64,000 nucleotides of DNA from Diploptera punctata (Eukaryota > Arthropoda > Insecta > Blattodea > Blaberidae). The notes beneath the pieces are model-generated. The model was not told where the DNA came from and did not search any database. It was given only the letters and a program-made list of their open reading frames with translations. Position 1 is the first letter of the stretch. Every line of letters starts with the position of its first letter. The stretch lies in NCBI GenBank assembly GCA_030220185.1, contig JASPKZ010007795.1:1635001-1699000 (forward strand), read 5' to 3'. A program made the position numbers and the translations under genes. Positions 32,316 to 43,395 of this stretch are shown here, piece after piece.

Positions 32316-32673
32316 AATGCCCCCAGTATTGTCCTTTTAGACATTTCTGGTATTCTCTCCCGGCATTGGCGTAATTGTAACCCATTTCTGAGGTTGGGGC
32401 GGCTGGATGGCGGGGTTACGTTGCCCCGATGATATGATGGGTGATGATGATGATAGTGGTGCGCCAGGAGAGTCCCTAATCCTAAGCTTAATCTAAAATG
32501 AATATGAATGATGATGATTTCGGGGACCGTTTGGGCCTTAAAGTTTTCCTAACATTTGTCTTACAGGTGAGGAAAACCCCGATAAAAACCTCACCCAGAA
32601 AAACTGTCCCGACCGGGGATCGAACCCGGGTCCGCTGCGTGAGAAGGTTGCACGCTACCTCGAGATCACAGCG
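32316..32673 (-). mobile_element. Chimeric SINE, C-head joined to F-tail
   Basis: The best-preserved chimera. The minus strand runs from the C head ending at 32673 through ggtgaggtttttatcggggt to an ATCATCATTC junction. It then has tagattaagcttaggatta, the F-tail blocks and an oligo-A end near 32306-32316. The F-tail agrees closely with 12131-12400. Confidence 0.92.
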
Positions 32674-32773
32674 AAATTTTAATATGTTTAATATTATATA
32701 TTCTAAGGAATTTTTATGTGGTCTTACATATTTTATATAATGTTATTACATAAATATGTACATATTTATGTAA

Positions 32774-33039
32774 TCTCGTAGACTGCGATGGGCAGAACAT
32801 GTTGCGCGTATGGGGAATGAAAGACGTGCGTGGAAGCTTCTTGTAGGAAAGCAGAGGGAAAACGCCCAGTTGGTAGACCAAGAATGAGGTGGGAGAACAA
32901 CATTAACTATGATTTGAGGGAAGTAGATTATACAGGGAATGATTGGAAAGCTTTAGCTCTGGATAGGGATGTATGGAGAGCTTATGTCCGCGCGGCCATG
33001 AATCTACTGGTTCGATAGTGCCAGTGAGTAAGTAAGTAA
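32774..33039 (+). mobile_element. LINE-alpha 3-prime insertion, young
   Basis: Encodes the RRLRWAEHVARMGNERRAW equivalent, then GRPRMRWENNINYDLREVDY and DRDVWRAYVRAAMN. It ends gttcgatagtgccagtgagt with a short GTAA tail. One frameshift lies near the LVGKPEGKRP equivalent (an adenine or cytosine missing at about 32852). TSD not resolved. Confidence 0.92.
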
Positions 33040-33170
33040 TATTATATAAAAATCCTAGCCATCTCTAAGTCTAAAACCATTGTGCCTTCTACCACAAATA
33101 AATAAATATGTCATATATATATATATATATAACGTTGGAGAAATCATATGTATAGCCTAGGTGTATCATT

Positions 33171-33223
<53 letters not shown>

Positions 33224-33896
33224 CAAGAAGGGGTTTCTTTGTTCCAGTGTCTTCTCCGAATTGAGAATGATTCGTTCACACGTATCAGGGCGTTTCCTAA
33301 AATGCATTTCTAGTAGACATGTTAACAAGACTTCTCGTCTCATCGGTGAAGACTTCTCAGTTCACTTGTCAAATAATTGAAAGAAATATCCTTTCATGGT
33401 TTGAAGATATTAATTTTGAAATACGTGCCAAGTCCTGTTCTATCTACATCCGGTAGACTCAAGTTTCTGTTCTATCTTCAGAGAACAAATATTCTACACT
33501 ATTTTTTAACAACTTAAATGGTAAAATCATAATGTTCGTAGCATGACTATGCCTATATGTGTCTATTCGCCACGTATGGAAATAACAATAAAGTCGAGTT
33601 TTATTTCATTTCTTTTATGTATGCTGTATAAATAACCAGTATGAGTTGTATTTTATTGCATCAATGAACTCGAAGGTCACGAGTTCAAACAACTGCTTCT
33701 TATGTGAAATCTTACATTTAAAAAAAAGATCAGGAATTCCTTACTTTATTAAATTTAGGTCGTACATGTTTTGACATTATCTATTTAATGGAATTCGTTC
33801 ACATTTTCGGAATACTTTATCAATCCTTATGAACACATAACAAAGATTTATGTTTGAAGTAGTTATTATGTCTACAAACTGTAAAAAAACATTGTA
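33040..33896. other. Unannotated stretch with (TA)n and (TC)n
   Basis: Holds (TA)n at about 33114-33130 and (TC)n at about 33174-33220. A minus-strand Arg/Glu-repeat frame across the latter is a repeat artefact. Nothing else recognised. Confidence 0.6.
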
Positions 33897-34190
33897 GCAC
33901 ACCGTAGCATTGTTGGTTAAGGCAATATGTTTTAAGCCGGTTCAAGTCCCGATGGGGTCTGAATATTTTAATTGTTCTAAACCCTAAACCTCTGACAGCT
34001 CTATGACCCTGGAGTTGACTCAACCTCTAACTGAAATTATTACCAGACGTATGTTCAGGAGTTAAAGGCGGCCTTCATGCAACCCGGCTGAAATCTTGTT
34101 GCCAAACGTCTAGTCTAGAAAGGTGAGAGTTTTAACTTTCTATTACTCCAAGGTCCTCGTAAGGCCTGTAGTGGAATCACTTTACCTTTT
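33897..34190 (+). mobile_element. SINE-B, old copy
   Basis: Head (agcacaccgtagcattgttg), B-box remnant ggttcaagtcccgatggggt and the full body to cactttacctttt are recognisable. There are many substitutions and a shortened head. Among the more diverged SINE-B copies here. Confidence 0.85.
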
Positions 34191-34479
34191 ACATATAATT
34201 ATTTGAAAAATACAGAAAACCATATTGCTACAAAGAATATTGTTTTCTTAATGTAACCACATATTTATAAAAAAGTCATATGTTAAACTTTGCCAAAGCT
34301 TTCAGAAATGATATGAAAGTTTTATTCTCTTTTTATGAATTGTTTTGAGAAAAATGTACTTTATATGCTGTATTTAATATTAACCTTATAAAGGGCATAA
34401 TAATGAGCATATTTAATAATTTTTCCTAATAAATAGGTATATCTTTTATGATTAAATATTTTATTCCTGGTAGTTTCTT

Positions 34480-34700
34480 CGCTCTCCACTTCTGTGTCAC
34501 TCTGATTCGTCGCATGGAATTTCTTTCGGAGTAACCCCGTTTTCCCCTGCCTAAAACTTCATTTCACCACTTCTCCATACTCATATGTCATATATTTCGT
34601 TTAATTGTATCTGATATCTTGATGGTGCGACAGGCCAGCTGGCATCCTTATATATCTTAAACCTTCGATATCATTGGGATGATCTCATCCTCGGTTTGAC
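34480..34700 (+). mobile_element. SINE-H, decayed copy
   Basis: Shares a tcactctgattcg segment, cttcatttcaccacttctcc with atactcat, and a later ggtgcgacaggcc block in the same order as the plus-equivalent of SINE-H. The head is not recognisable. Confidence 0.5.
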
Positions 34701-34755
34701 ATTACGCCAGACACGAGCGGGCGGTTTACTTTTACTTTTCTTCCTATGAATTGAT

Positions 34756-35491
34756 CATAAGTAATGCCACGAGTGATTTCCAAATTATCGATAAATTCAC
34801 GACTCACGAAGTGAGGAGTGAATTTATCTAGAGAATTTGGAAATCAAGAGTGGCATTTGTTAGGACTATTTAACGAATAAAATTAAGCTGTTTACTCACA
34901 AATCATTATTTAAATATAGTTATTTTAAAATATTTATATATTTAATGTAAACGGCGATGTTTGAAAACAAATGAGAAACTATTGGTACGCTTCATTTGCT
35001 TCTTTTGTTCGTCACTGCAACCAGATCATATTATTTATTGCCAAAGGAACGCAATATTGTAAGAATGCACTCTAGTGGAGAAAAAATGAAATGCACCAAA
35101 CTGTATATTAATTCATTTCTGATGTCCTATGATGTAAATATGACACTTATATTTTTCTGGGAAAAAATACATTTAAGAAAGTGCAAACAGTGGTTTCTTT
35201 TTTTGATGGTGTAATCAATTGCTACAAATGTTTTTATATTAACTCCCGCATACGGTATGTGTTGACATTCATGCAGTCTATATACAATCTGGTGGCCGTA
35301 TTTCTTAGTGGGTCAGTCAGTGCGAAATAATGCTATGACCTATTCAGAATGTTAAAAAGGAGGTGCTTTCTTTATTATGATAAACTTTAGTTGGTAAATT
35401 CTAGGCGAAACATGACTGTGATTGGTTGTAAATCAAAAATCATTGTAACCTGATTGGTCATTGACTCCTATTTGGGGCATAAGTTAAATAG
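34756..35491 (-). repeat. RE-700 dispersed repeat, copy 2, with intact end hairpin
   Basis: Reverse-orientation partner of 27669-28370. Here the terminal hairpin is complete: taatgccacgagtgatttcc at 34761 pairs with ggaaatcaagagtggcattt ending near 34860. The loop includes actcacgaagtgaggagtga. CCAAT boxes and the TATA-like motif are conserved. Small indels separate the copies. Confidence 0.88.
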
Positions 35492-35559
35492 TGTGAGTAA
35501 ACATGCACCTCATAAGAAATATATTTTAATGTTAACGATATAGACATAGAGCATCCTGG

Positions 35560-35930
35560 ATAATCTTAATGTGATTGTAAGTGACGTATATTGATCGTCA
35601 GATAAGGGCTATAATTATCTACGTACTTAATAATTTTTCATATATGTTGGGCAGGTGGACTGCAATTCCGATCATCATCTTGGCCAGCTTGAAAATCAGA
35701 AAATGGTTATCGCTTATGAGAAAGAAAAACGTTAAAGATGATTCTGAAAAATTAGAGTTAAAGAACTTGAGAAGTAGTAATCTGCGACAAGATTATGGGA
35801 TCAAAATTAGTAATAGATTTTTAAATATTGGAATGTTCAGGTGAAAATGTGTCAACCTAAGAAGAAAGTGATATAAATAAAGAATGGGAGACTATAAGAG
35901 ATATTATTTAATGGTTATAAGTAGGGCGAG
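35560..35930 (+). pseudogene. LINE endonuclease-RT linker remnant
   Basis: Around 35655-35675 the sequence reads across a frame change as ADCNSDHHL, resembling the conserved SDH motif near the end of the APE endonuclease. It is followed by LKIRKWLSLMRKKNVKD and LRQDYGIKISNRFLNI, which look like the linker between endonuclease and RT in APE-type LINEs. Probably LINE-alpha or a relative, since no other alpha copy here reaches this far 5-prime for comparison. Confidence 0.5.
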
Positions 35931-36270
35931 GAATTATATGAAGAAAATTATACTAAAATATGAAATCAAAATATGAAAATAGGACGCAAAATATTATGAA
36001 GCTACTATTTTTTCAACTTTTTACGTATATTTATATACACAAGCCCTGTATAATTTATGGGTGAACATACCAGCACACAAATTAGATAAGAAGACCTTTT
36101 TGTAGCTCAAGAAATTAAGAGTTGCACTGTATTTCCATTTTAATTAATTTTTCATTACTTCTGACTCAATATAAAATATCATTTAATATAATAAATTTGG
36201 GAATTTTTAACATTGAGGTTTCATTGATTCTTATCAATAAAATATCATGTTCGTGATTTGAAGCAATTTT
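35931..36270. other. Unannotated stretch
   Basis: Nothing certain. The first part may continue the LINE linker remnant. Confidence 0.4.
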
Positions 36271-36393
36271 AATGGCTCACGTGCTAACAAGCCGGAAGGT
36301 CGTGGGTTTGAGTCTCAATGAGGTCAGGTTTTTAGCTGGACCAAATCTTCTGGCGGCATCATAGCCCTAGAGTCTACTCAGCTCTTAATTTAA

Positions 36394-37625
36394 CCCGTAA
36401 GCACAGGCGCCAGGGTAAAAAAATACCCAGACGTTATTCTTTTTGTTGGCAACACTGTGTTTGAATTTAAATTTATCTGCCGTTTTCAGTACCTTTCTTT
36501 CAGATATTTTTGCATTGTTGTATGTAAGATTTAGTTAGTTTTCCTGTGACTGCAGGAGTTTATGCATGCATATATCAAGATTGGGTAAGAATTACCCAGC
36601 GCGTGTGAATAAGTAACATAAATAGTGAATCATTTTATTTGTGCGCCATTTCTATTTTCCATTACAAAATGGACTTATAATATAGGCAAAGTGGACAAAT
36701 AGTAAACTGGCTAAATGAAGATGAAGATGTTATTGAACATGAATCAGGAGATGAAGCCGATCATCTCTCCGAAAGTGAACATAATTCTGATACAGAACAG
36801 GAAGCAACTATGAGTAATGAAGACTATGAGGATGATGCTCCACTGTCTCAGTTTGTTAGTTACAAAGGTAAAGATGGAACTTATTGGAGAAAATAGATCC
36901 ACTATTCGAAGATTGGCTGGTGTGGAGGAACAAACCCAATCAACACAGAAACGTATGAAGATGTCTTCAGTTCGATGTGAAGTATGTCCGAAGAAGAAAG
37001 ATCGTAAAACAACTACTTCATGCCACAGCTGTACCAAGATGATCTGTAAAGAATATTCTGTGCCTTTCTGCGACGGGTGTGCCAATTCTGATGCTGGAAG
37101 TGACCATAGTGTTCGAGTGACTGGCTCCCAATATGCTATCAATCATTATTTATTTTTAATTAATGTTAGCACTGAACAAAGGAAAAAAAAAAACAAAAAC
37201 AAATATTGCAGTATTTTTCTGAAGAAACTTTATTGTGCAGTTAATGCTCATGTGAGCATTGTTAATTTTTGTAGGGGGGGGGGGTAAATCCGGATTCAGG
37301 GAAGGGGAACATAGTGTTGTGAGTGGCTGCTAAATATATATGACATTTTCATAATTTTTGTTTGCACTGAACTAATACATTATACTACAGCATTTTTGTG
37401 AAGAAAATGTATTACATACTTAGATCTTATTTTATGTATTGTTAAATTAAACAATAAATAATTTAGACATGGTCAAATGAAGGATAGACATTGTCAAAAT
37501 AAAGATATAATTATAGAATATTGTAAAAATTACATTTTGCTGTTAATATCACTTAATAAAGTTTCGGGTAAAAAATACCCAGCGCGTGTGGTAACGGTGC
37601 AAAATTATGCGCGTGTTCTGACGGG
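36394..37625 (+). mobile_element. Internally deleted piggyBac element with TTAA TSD
   Basis: TTAA flanks both ends (36390-36393 and 37626-37629). Terminal inverted repeats begin cccgtaagcacaggcgc and, in reverse, cccgtcagaacacgcgc. Both ends also carry a gggtaaaaaatacccag-type inner palindrome, and acccagcgcgtgtg occurs both at about 36595 and near the right end. At 1232 bp it is about half an autonomous piggyBac. The transposase N-terminus and C-terminal cysteine-rich domain survive but the catalytic core does not, so it could move only with help from elsewhere. Confidence 0.95.
36669..37287 (+). pseudogene. piggyBac transposase remnant, catalytic core deleted
   Basis: From the ATG at 36669 (with a stop at codon 4) the frame reads an acidic N-terminus (GQIVNWLNEDEDVIEHESGD) and the conserved YKGKDGTYWRK segment, then stops at 36894. 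After a frame change, ENRSTIRRLAG leads to the cysteine-rich domain at 36976-37080: RCEVCPKKKDRK, then CHSC, MICKEY and CDGC, the C-terminal DNA-binding ring-like module. The three catalytic aspartates and about 400 residues between are missing. Known piggyBac transposases cut and rejoin at TTAA; this copy cannot. Confidence 0.9.
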
Positions 37626-38033
37626 TTAAACGAGTGCCTGACGCATGTTCTGGGGCAAAGGGGCCCTCACGCAGGACTGAGAACCCAGTGGACATCCCTT
37701 GGAGATTGTCTAGAAATGTGGAAGTTTCAACATCCATCTACCCCAAGCCTGTAGTTTGACACTTTATTTCAATAAATTAATACTGGGCTTTATATAAAAC
37801 GCCATCAATTAATTTATCTAATGATATTTAATTACAAAATCCAAACATAAGTAAAAAAAAAAACATAGTAACCGTAGTAACATGCTTCTACCGAATATAC
37901 CACTGACAAAATTTAGAGTAGGTACAGTTTGGATGACTTCTATATACCTTGCATAAAGATAATGAATTCCAGTATATGTAAATGTCACAATAACATTAAA
38001 TTGGATGAATCAGAACACACGTAGACCAAGTCC

Positions 38034-38292
38034 TAACTAACTAACTCACTGACAGATCGAACCTGTAGGTTCATGGCCACACGGACATAAGCTCTCCATA
38101 CATCCCTATCCTGAGCCAATGTTTTCCAATCATCCCCTCTAATCTAATTCCCTCAAATCGTGGTTAATGTTATTCTCCCACTTCATTCTTGGTCTACCAA
38201 CTGGGCGTTTTCCCTCTGGTTTTCCTACAAGAAGCTTCCATGCACGTCTTTCATTCCCCCATTCGTGCCACATGTCCTGCCCATCGCAGTCG
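38034..38292 (-). mobile_element. LINE-alpha 3-prime fragment
   Basis: Reverse alpha end with a taactaactaactcactg tail, then the terminal codons, GRPRMKWENN-equivalent and RRAWKLLVGKPEGK codons, ending near the LRWAGHVAR-equivalent at 38292. A few indels. Confidence 0.9.
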
Positions 38293-39028
38293 ATCAAGTA
38301 CTGAATGTCAAATTTGGGGAAAGAAGATGTTAAAATAAATTAATCCACAAATGATTCTAGGGTGCATTTCAACTCTCTCTTTGCAATTACAATTATTTTA
38401 ATCCTATACATTGCACACATGAACATAGTGAAATGTAGTTAGAATTATTTTAACATTAGTTTTTCCATTAAATTTGCCCGAGCACAGTACGGTATGCATG
38501 TGCTTTGAATAATCAAATTATCAATTCTGTTCGTAATACACAGTTAGAAGCTTTTTATGTATTTTTTAACGCCTGTCTGTCAGAATTATTTTCTACGATC
38601 AAAAAGTATGCTCCACATCATATGATGTTATGGGAGCAATCATGTACTGCTTTACATATATGATAGTTTGATGTAAGTGAGAATAACATTGGCTTTACCT
38701 ACAAGAACTTTACTAATTTCATAAACTGTGGAGTAACACCTTATCTCACAGCATAGCTTCAAGTTTACATTTAAATACTGTAATCCATTCATAGAATAAG
38801 GACTGCCCTTAGGTAGCAAAAAGGAACAGGTTTCTACCTGAGAGAAAGAGTAGGTGGTTATTACTCTAACATTGTTGTACTAATTATTCGTGTTCTTGTC
38901 ACAGATTAGGAAATCCCTGTTCTTGTTTTGTAGTTTCGGACAAAAGCCTCCACTTGGTCATTCCATGTCTCCTTTTTTCAATTATTTCCGATTGAGGGTC
39001 TTTCCACTTTTCAGCGGTTGCCCTTTTA
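38293..39028. other. Unannotated stretch
   Basis: Nothing recognised. Confidence 0.5.
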
Positions 39029-39332
39029 CCAGCCGGCTGCTGGCCCTTCACATCCACATGTGTCAATCACAGAGGTAGATGATCAACAGCCAGTGTAGGG
39101 GTGACATGTGGTTAGCATGTCGAGTCCCCCAGCCGTTATAGCTGGTTCCTCAACCTGGAGCCGCTACTTATTGTAGCTACCCAATTGCCTCACGATGCTG
39201 GGTGGGCACCGGTCCCATACTGGCCGAAATACCATGAGAAAATTTCTTCCCCCATGGAGACTCGAACCAGCGCAAGTCCCGTAGCTCTGCGCCAAGGCTT
39301 CCTACCTTAACCGCTCGGCTACGGCGCGGGAC
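39029..39332 (-). mobile_element. SINE-A, lacking last ~30 bp
   Basis: Reverse SINE-A from ccagccggctgctgg to ctcggctacggcgcgggac, close to consensus. The terminal ctcctggcgcgacagg block is absent. Confidence 0.92.
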
Positions 39333-39954
39333 TTTTAAATTATTTTCTTTTATCAAATCTATTTGTCTTCTTCCAGATGGGATACTTAGGAATTTTCGCC
39401 TGTTTACCATATTACATTGTCAAAAAATTTCAAAACTACAGTCACTCCAAAAATGTTTTTAACCAATTAGTAGAAATGTTATTTAAAAAAATTGAAAGTT
39501 GAAAAATATGAAGGAATATTAAATTTTTACTGAAATATGAACATTTTGCCAAAATATTATGAAATATGAAAAAATATGAAGGTCTTATTTGATTCTACAT
39601 ATCAAAATGTAAAGATAATTTGTCTCAGCGCTCTCTGACTAATAGTTTAAAACATGAAATTTCATAAAAATCCTAGTTATAAGTTAAATAAAAACCTCTG
39701 TCTGCGCATGATCGGATTCCTTGGTAATATGATGGTCCCCCGCAATCACTGTGATTAACCAATTGCTGCCTTCCTGATGTATTACCGTCCTGCTCTTACT
39801 ATTTGCATTATCTGGTTGTAAGCGAATGAGGAAGGGTGCGAGCGAAATAGGAGATAGTGACATTAATGTGTCCTTGTTCGGCGGCGGGTGGTAGTGGGAG
39901 GGAACATAATTAGTACAGCATACCCCTTTAAGGATTTTATTTAATCGGTCTAGC
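39333..39954. other. Unannotated stretch
   Basis: Nothing recognised. The 5-prime edge of the following LINE is diffuse and could begin within the last 50 bp. Confidence 0.45.
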
Positions 39955-40961
39955 TATAGCATCAGAAAGCGTGAGTTATATAAAGAAGAGGCAAAATAAG
40001 GAATAGTTTGATGAGGAAAGTGCCAACATTGGAAAGAAAAGAAAGCTAGTAAAATCAATTGGTTACACGAGCCAAATTATGTAAATTTAGAACAATTGGG
40101 TAACATCAGACGGTAAACCACTGTATTTTTAAAGAGTAAAATAGTTAATATTTGAGAGAGAAGATTAATGATCCCGAAATGAATGCAACAAATGGGAACA
40201 TCAGATAATTATATCAGGGAATAAGGAATAAATTAACTAGGGATGAAAAAGTGGATATGATTGCACAGCAGGTTCCTATGATTATATTAAATGGGTGGAT
40301 AAATTACTTTAGTAAACTTATAAATTTGCGTACGGAAAAGGGTATTAAAGAGGGTGATTCATTACAGCGAAAATGCCGTTACAGAGCCAAGTGCATTAGG
40401 GGTTGAAATGGCGATAGAAAAATTATTAAAGGTGTATAGCATCAGGTTCAGTTGGGATCCTAGCAGAACTAATAAAATCAGGGGGAGAAATGTTGGTGGT
40501 GAAGATACATCGATTACGTAGTATAATTTGGGAAAAAGAAGCTCTTCCAAATTAATGGAAATAATCGATTATCTTTAACAATCTATAAGAAGGGAGACAA
40601 AACTGATTGCAACAACTATAGGGGCCTCTCATTGTTTCAACTTCGTTCAAAATTCTAACAATCATTAATATCTAGAATTTTTTCCTAAATTGATAACATA
40701 ATTGATCATTAATGTGATTAGAATAAATAGGTGTACAATAGATCAGATTTTTAGTTTAAGACAGATTTCAGAAAATAAATGGGAGTATAACCGTCCTAAA
40801 AAACAGTCTTATTCGTGTCTCCATGAGACGAAGACTTTCGTGCGGAGAGGGAAATAGTTTTCGAAATTCACAAGGTTAAAACTAGGAGATGCACTATCTC
40901 CTCTTCTATTCAGTGTTGTACTAGAGCATGTTAATGAATCTCTAGAGAATATTATCGCACC

Positions 40962-41006
40962 TAGCTGTCTCGTAGAGTGTAAATGCTATTTCTTTAAACA
41001 CCATAC

Positions 41007-41080
<74 letters not shown>

Positions 41081-41293
41081 AACATAATGGACATCGATGT
41101 CGAATTATCTAGATAGAAAGTGCGACATATTGATTAATGTAGAGCTGATTCATCGAGATATCACGTCTAGAGAGGTGGTTTGCTGTCTCGAAATTAACTT
41201 AATTTAACTCTATCGGCGTATAACGAGTCTTGATGCCGCCCGCGAAATTCAAAGCCGGTAAATTGAGCAATATATTAACATTGTGTGACAGTA
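40962..41293. other. Insert of unknown type with (TG)n in old LINE-alpha
   Basis: LINE-alpha coding continuity is lost between the LEHVNESLEN-equivalent and the LVYADD-equivalent. The intervening roughly 330 bp include (TG)n at 41009-41077 and a non-LINE segment. tattatc occurs near both edges and might be a short TSD. No ends or coding recognised. Confidence 0.5.
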
Positions 41294-41987
41294 TTATCAT
41301 AAGTTTATTGGTATATGCTGATGATGTATTACTAGGCAATAGGAAGGTGTTATTAAGGAGCGATATCCACATTAAATTGAGTAACACTAAAAAATTGGTA
41401 GACATAAATAAAACTAAATATATGGTCACACATGAAAATTAATTATATAAAGGAAAAGAACAGTTAATGACAAATGTGGGACATTTTGAAGAAGTGGCTC
41501 AAATCAAATATCTAGGAACAATAACTACAAACAGGAATGAGGCTAAGTAGGAAATTAATCATTGGCTCGATTATGGAAATGCATGCTATTACGCTTATAG
41601 GAATTATTTATCTCTCAAAAACATTAAACTGAACATATAGACTATACATTCTCCCGGTTATATTATATGGATGCGGAACGTTGCTCTTACTTTATGGGAG
41701 GAGAAAATATTACGAATATTTCAGAATAAAGTTCTTAGGATTTTTTTTGGGCCGAAGAGAGACGAACAGACAAGTGAATGGAGAATGCTACATACCAGTG
41801 AGCTACATTATCTTTATGGGAAACCAGATGTAATAAGAACAGTTAAGTTTCGTTGACGGCGATGGGGGGGGGGCATTGAAACTTCTTGTAGGAAAATTTT
41901 GGGGAAAGCGCCCAGTAGGTACAAGTAGACCAAGAATGAAGTGGAAGAATAACATTAACAGTGATTTAGGGAGGTAAATTATAATGG

Positions 41988-42411
41988 TCCTCCATGGTAT
42001 CTTTACCTTGTCGTGGTGGAGTGGCTTGCGTGCTTAAATGATCCTGAGAGCTATGCCGGCGGTAGCATTGCTGCCGATAGGGTTACCCATGCCGGACTGG
42101 TCGAAGGTGATAAGCCAGACGAAAAAAGTACCTTGGGCGAAAGAGTGACGATCTTTCACCGTAAAAATACAACCGTCAAGAAATGCGGACATGGGTTCAT
42201 CTGGGGTAAAATTTTCCGGAGGTCAAATAGTCCCCCATTCGGTTCTACGGGCGGGGACTACTTCAGGGAACCCATGCCAAAGTGAGGGAAGTAGATTATA
42301 CAGGGAATGATTGGAAAGCATTAGCTCAGGATAGGGATGTATGGAGAGCTTATGTCCGCGCGGCCATGAACCTACGGGTTCGATAGTGCCAGTGAGTAAC
42401 AAGTAAGTAAG
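41988..42411 (+). mobile_element. LINE-alpha mini-derivative: 5-prime leader fused to 3-prime end, 13-bp TSD
   Basis: The TSD taaattataatgg is exact at 41975-41987 and 42412-42424. The 424-bp insert starts tcctccatggtatctttacc, a leader with ttgtcgtggtggagtggctt and ggtgataagccagacgaaaa, and runs to about 42280. It then joins directly to the last roughly 40 alpha codons (gagggaagtagattatacag) and ends in a GTAAGTAAGTAA tail. All of the endonuclease and RT is absent, so this is a non-autonomous LINE-end element. The same leader appears at 48932-49082 and 63951-64000. Confidence 0.93.
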
Positions 42412-42491
42412 TAAATTATAATGGCGATGACTAGAAAAAAATAAGGAGGTTTGAAAGCATATGTCCGCTCGGCCATTGAACAATACGAGTT

Positions 42492-42766
42492 CATCATCAT
42501 CATAGTACATTCACGAATTTAGGCCATTTGTTGACCTGTTTCGGCCTCAAGAGAAACACCATCCAGAAGTCTTTTGAGTGGACGTCCTGGTCTTCTTCTT
42601 CCTGCAAGTTGATATCTTAACATTAGTTTGGGTATTCTGTGATCTTCCATTCGATGAACATGTTGTATCCATCTTGACTTATAATCAGAAATTTTGTTTT
42701 CTAAAGATTCCATGTGTAATTCTTCTAAGATGTCTTAATTTTTTTTGTGATCTAATAGTGTGTATC
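42492..42766 (-). mobile_element. LINE-iota 3-prime insertion with 19-bp TSD
   Basis: The TSD ccattgaacaatacgagtt is exact at 42473-42491 and 42767-42785. The minus strand encodes MESLENKISDYKSRWIQHVH, then RMEDHRIPKLMLRYQ and AGRRRPGRPLKRLLDG, a LINE C-terminal domain distinct from alpha. It ends in an ATGATGATG tail on the plus-left side. Frame mostly open over 65 codons. Confidence 0.95.
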
Positions 42767-42785
42767 CATTGAACAATACGAGTTA

Positions 42786-43395
42786 ATCATGTAAATTGTA
42801 TATCTATTTATGGTGCATTTTTTATTATTATTTTTAGATAAATCTTTATGAAAAGTACAGTTATGCAAGTTAATGGAAAAGAATAAGATGAAATGGGATG
42901 TTTATTAGTTAACAGCTAGCAAGTTGTGCGCTTGGCAGACTTATACTGCTGTGTGGCTTCTCAAGGTAGCTATTGCGGTTGACACCAGTATTTGCATCTC
43001 TAAGGTTCTGTTTATGGTCTCACTCCTCCATTAATTCATAAGTGCACTAAGTAAACTCTTCACAACGCAACTTTACTTCAGAATAATAGTAGAATTATTT
43101 TGGCCCATACTCTATAAATTTGAGATCTAATATTTCATTTCTTATTATTTGCACGTAAAGGAACGATGTATCGGTCCTCATGGGATAATGAATACACTGA
43201 TACCATGCTTATCTCTTTCAGATGTTCGCGAGATCAAATGCGGTTCAAGTTGATAGATTTAAAGGCATAAACGATTCTGCGTGCGGCTTCCTTCGAAAAT
43301 GAAGCAAAGGTTCCTTATCGTAGATTTATGGCACGTAAAATAATATCCAACATGAAAATGGGAGCGAAATTCATGGGCGGATTTGAATTGTAATG
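42786..43395. other. Unannotated stretch
   Basis: Nothing recognised. Confidence 0.5.

Larger units (their letters stand above)
36271..37766 (+). mobile_element. SINE-B split by a piggyBac element
   Basis: The first half, 36271-36393, has the head with B-box gggtttgagtctcaatgag and the TCTGGCGGCATCATAG block. The second half, 37626-37766, starts ttaaacgagtgcctgacgca and ends tagtttgacactt. Together they make one old SINE-B. The SINE predates the piggyBac insertion. Its A-box is partly lost (aatggctcacgtgctaa). Confidence 0.93.
39955..42491 (+). mobile_element. Old LINE-alpha, longest 5-prime extent, three later inserts
   Basis: Segments in LINE order but many frames: EWFDEECANIGKKRK-like codons near 39995, a linker, ITIYKKGDKTDCNNYRG-like (RT block 1) near 40585, RRIKTGDALSPLLFSVVLEH-equivalent near 40880-40930, YADDVLL at about 41315, a C-terminal domain at 41460-41970, and the terminal DVWRAYVRSAI-equivalent at 42440-42480. 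It is interrupted at about 40962-41293, at 41988-42411 and by a minus-strand LINE starting at 42492. No endonuclease is recognisable. Confidence 0.85.

Noticed and set aside
33089..33343. Arg-Glu repeat frame resembling a charged coiled coil
   Set aside because: It is a translation of (TC)n on the minus strand.
35581..35844. Novel 87-codon host protein
   Set aside because: Across a frame change it resembles the end of a LINE endonuclease and the linker to RT, so it was annotated as a LINE remnant.
36744..37142. 132-codon minus-strand frame
   Set aside because: It is the antisense of the acidic N-terminus and cysteine-rich domain of the piggyBac transposase.
40945..41300. Using tattatc as a firm TSD for the (TG)n-bearing insert
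   Set aside because: Seven bases in AT-rich DNA are not enough; the element ends are unknown.
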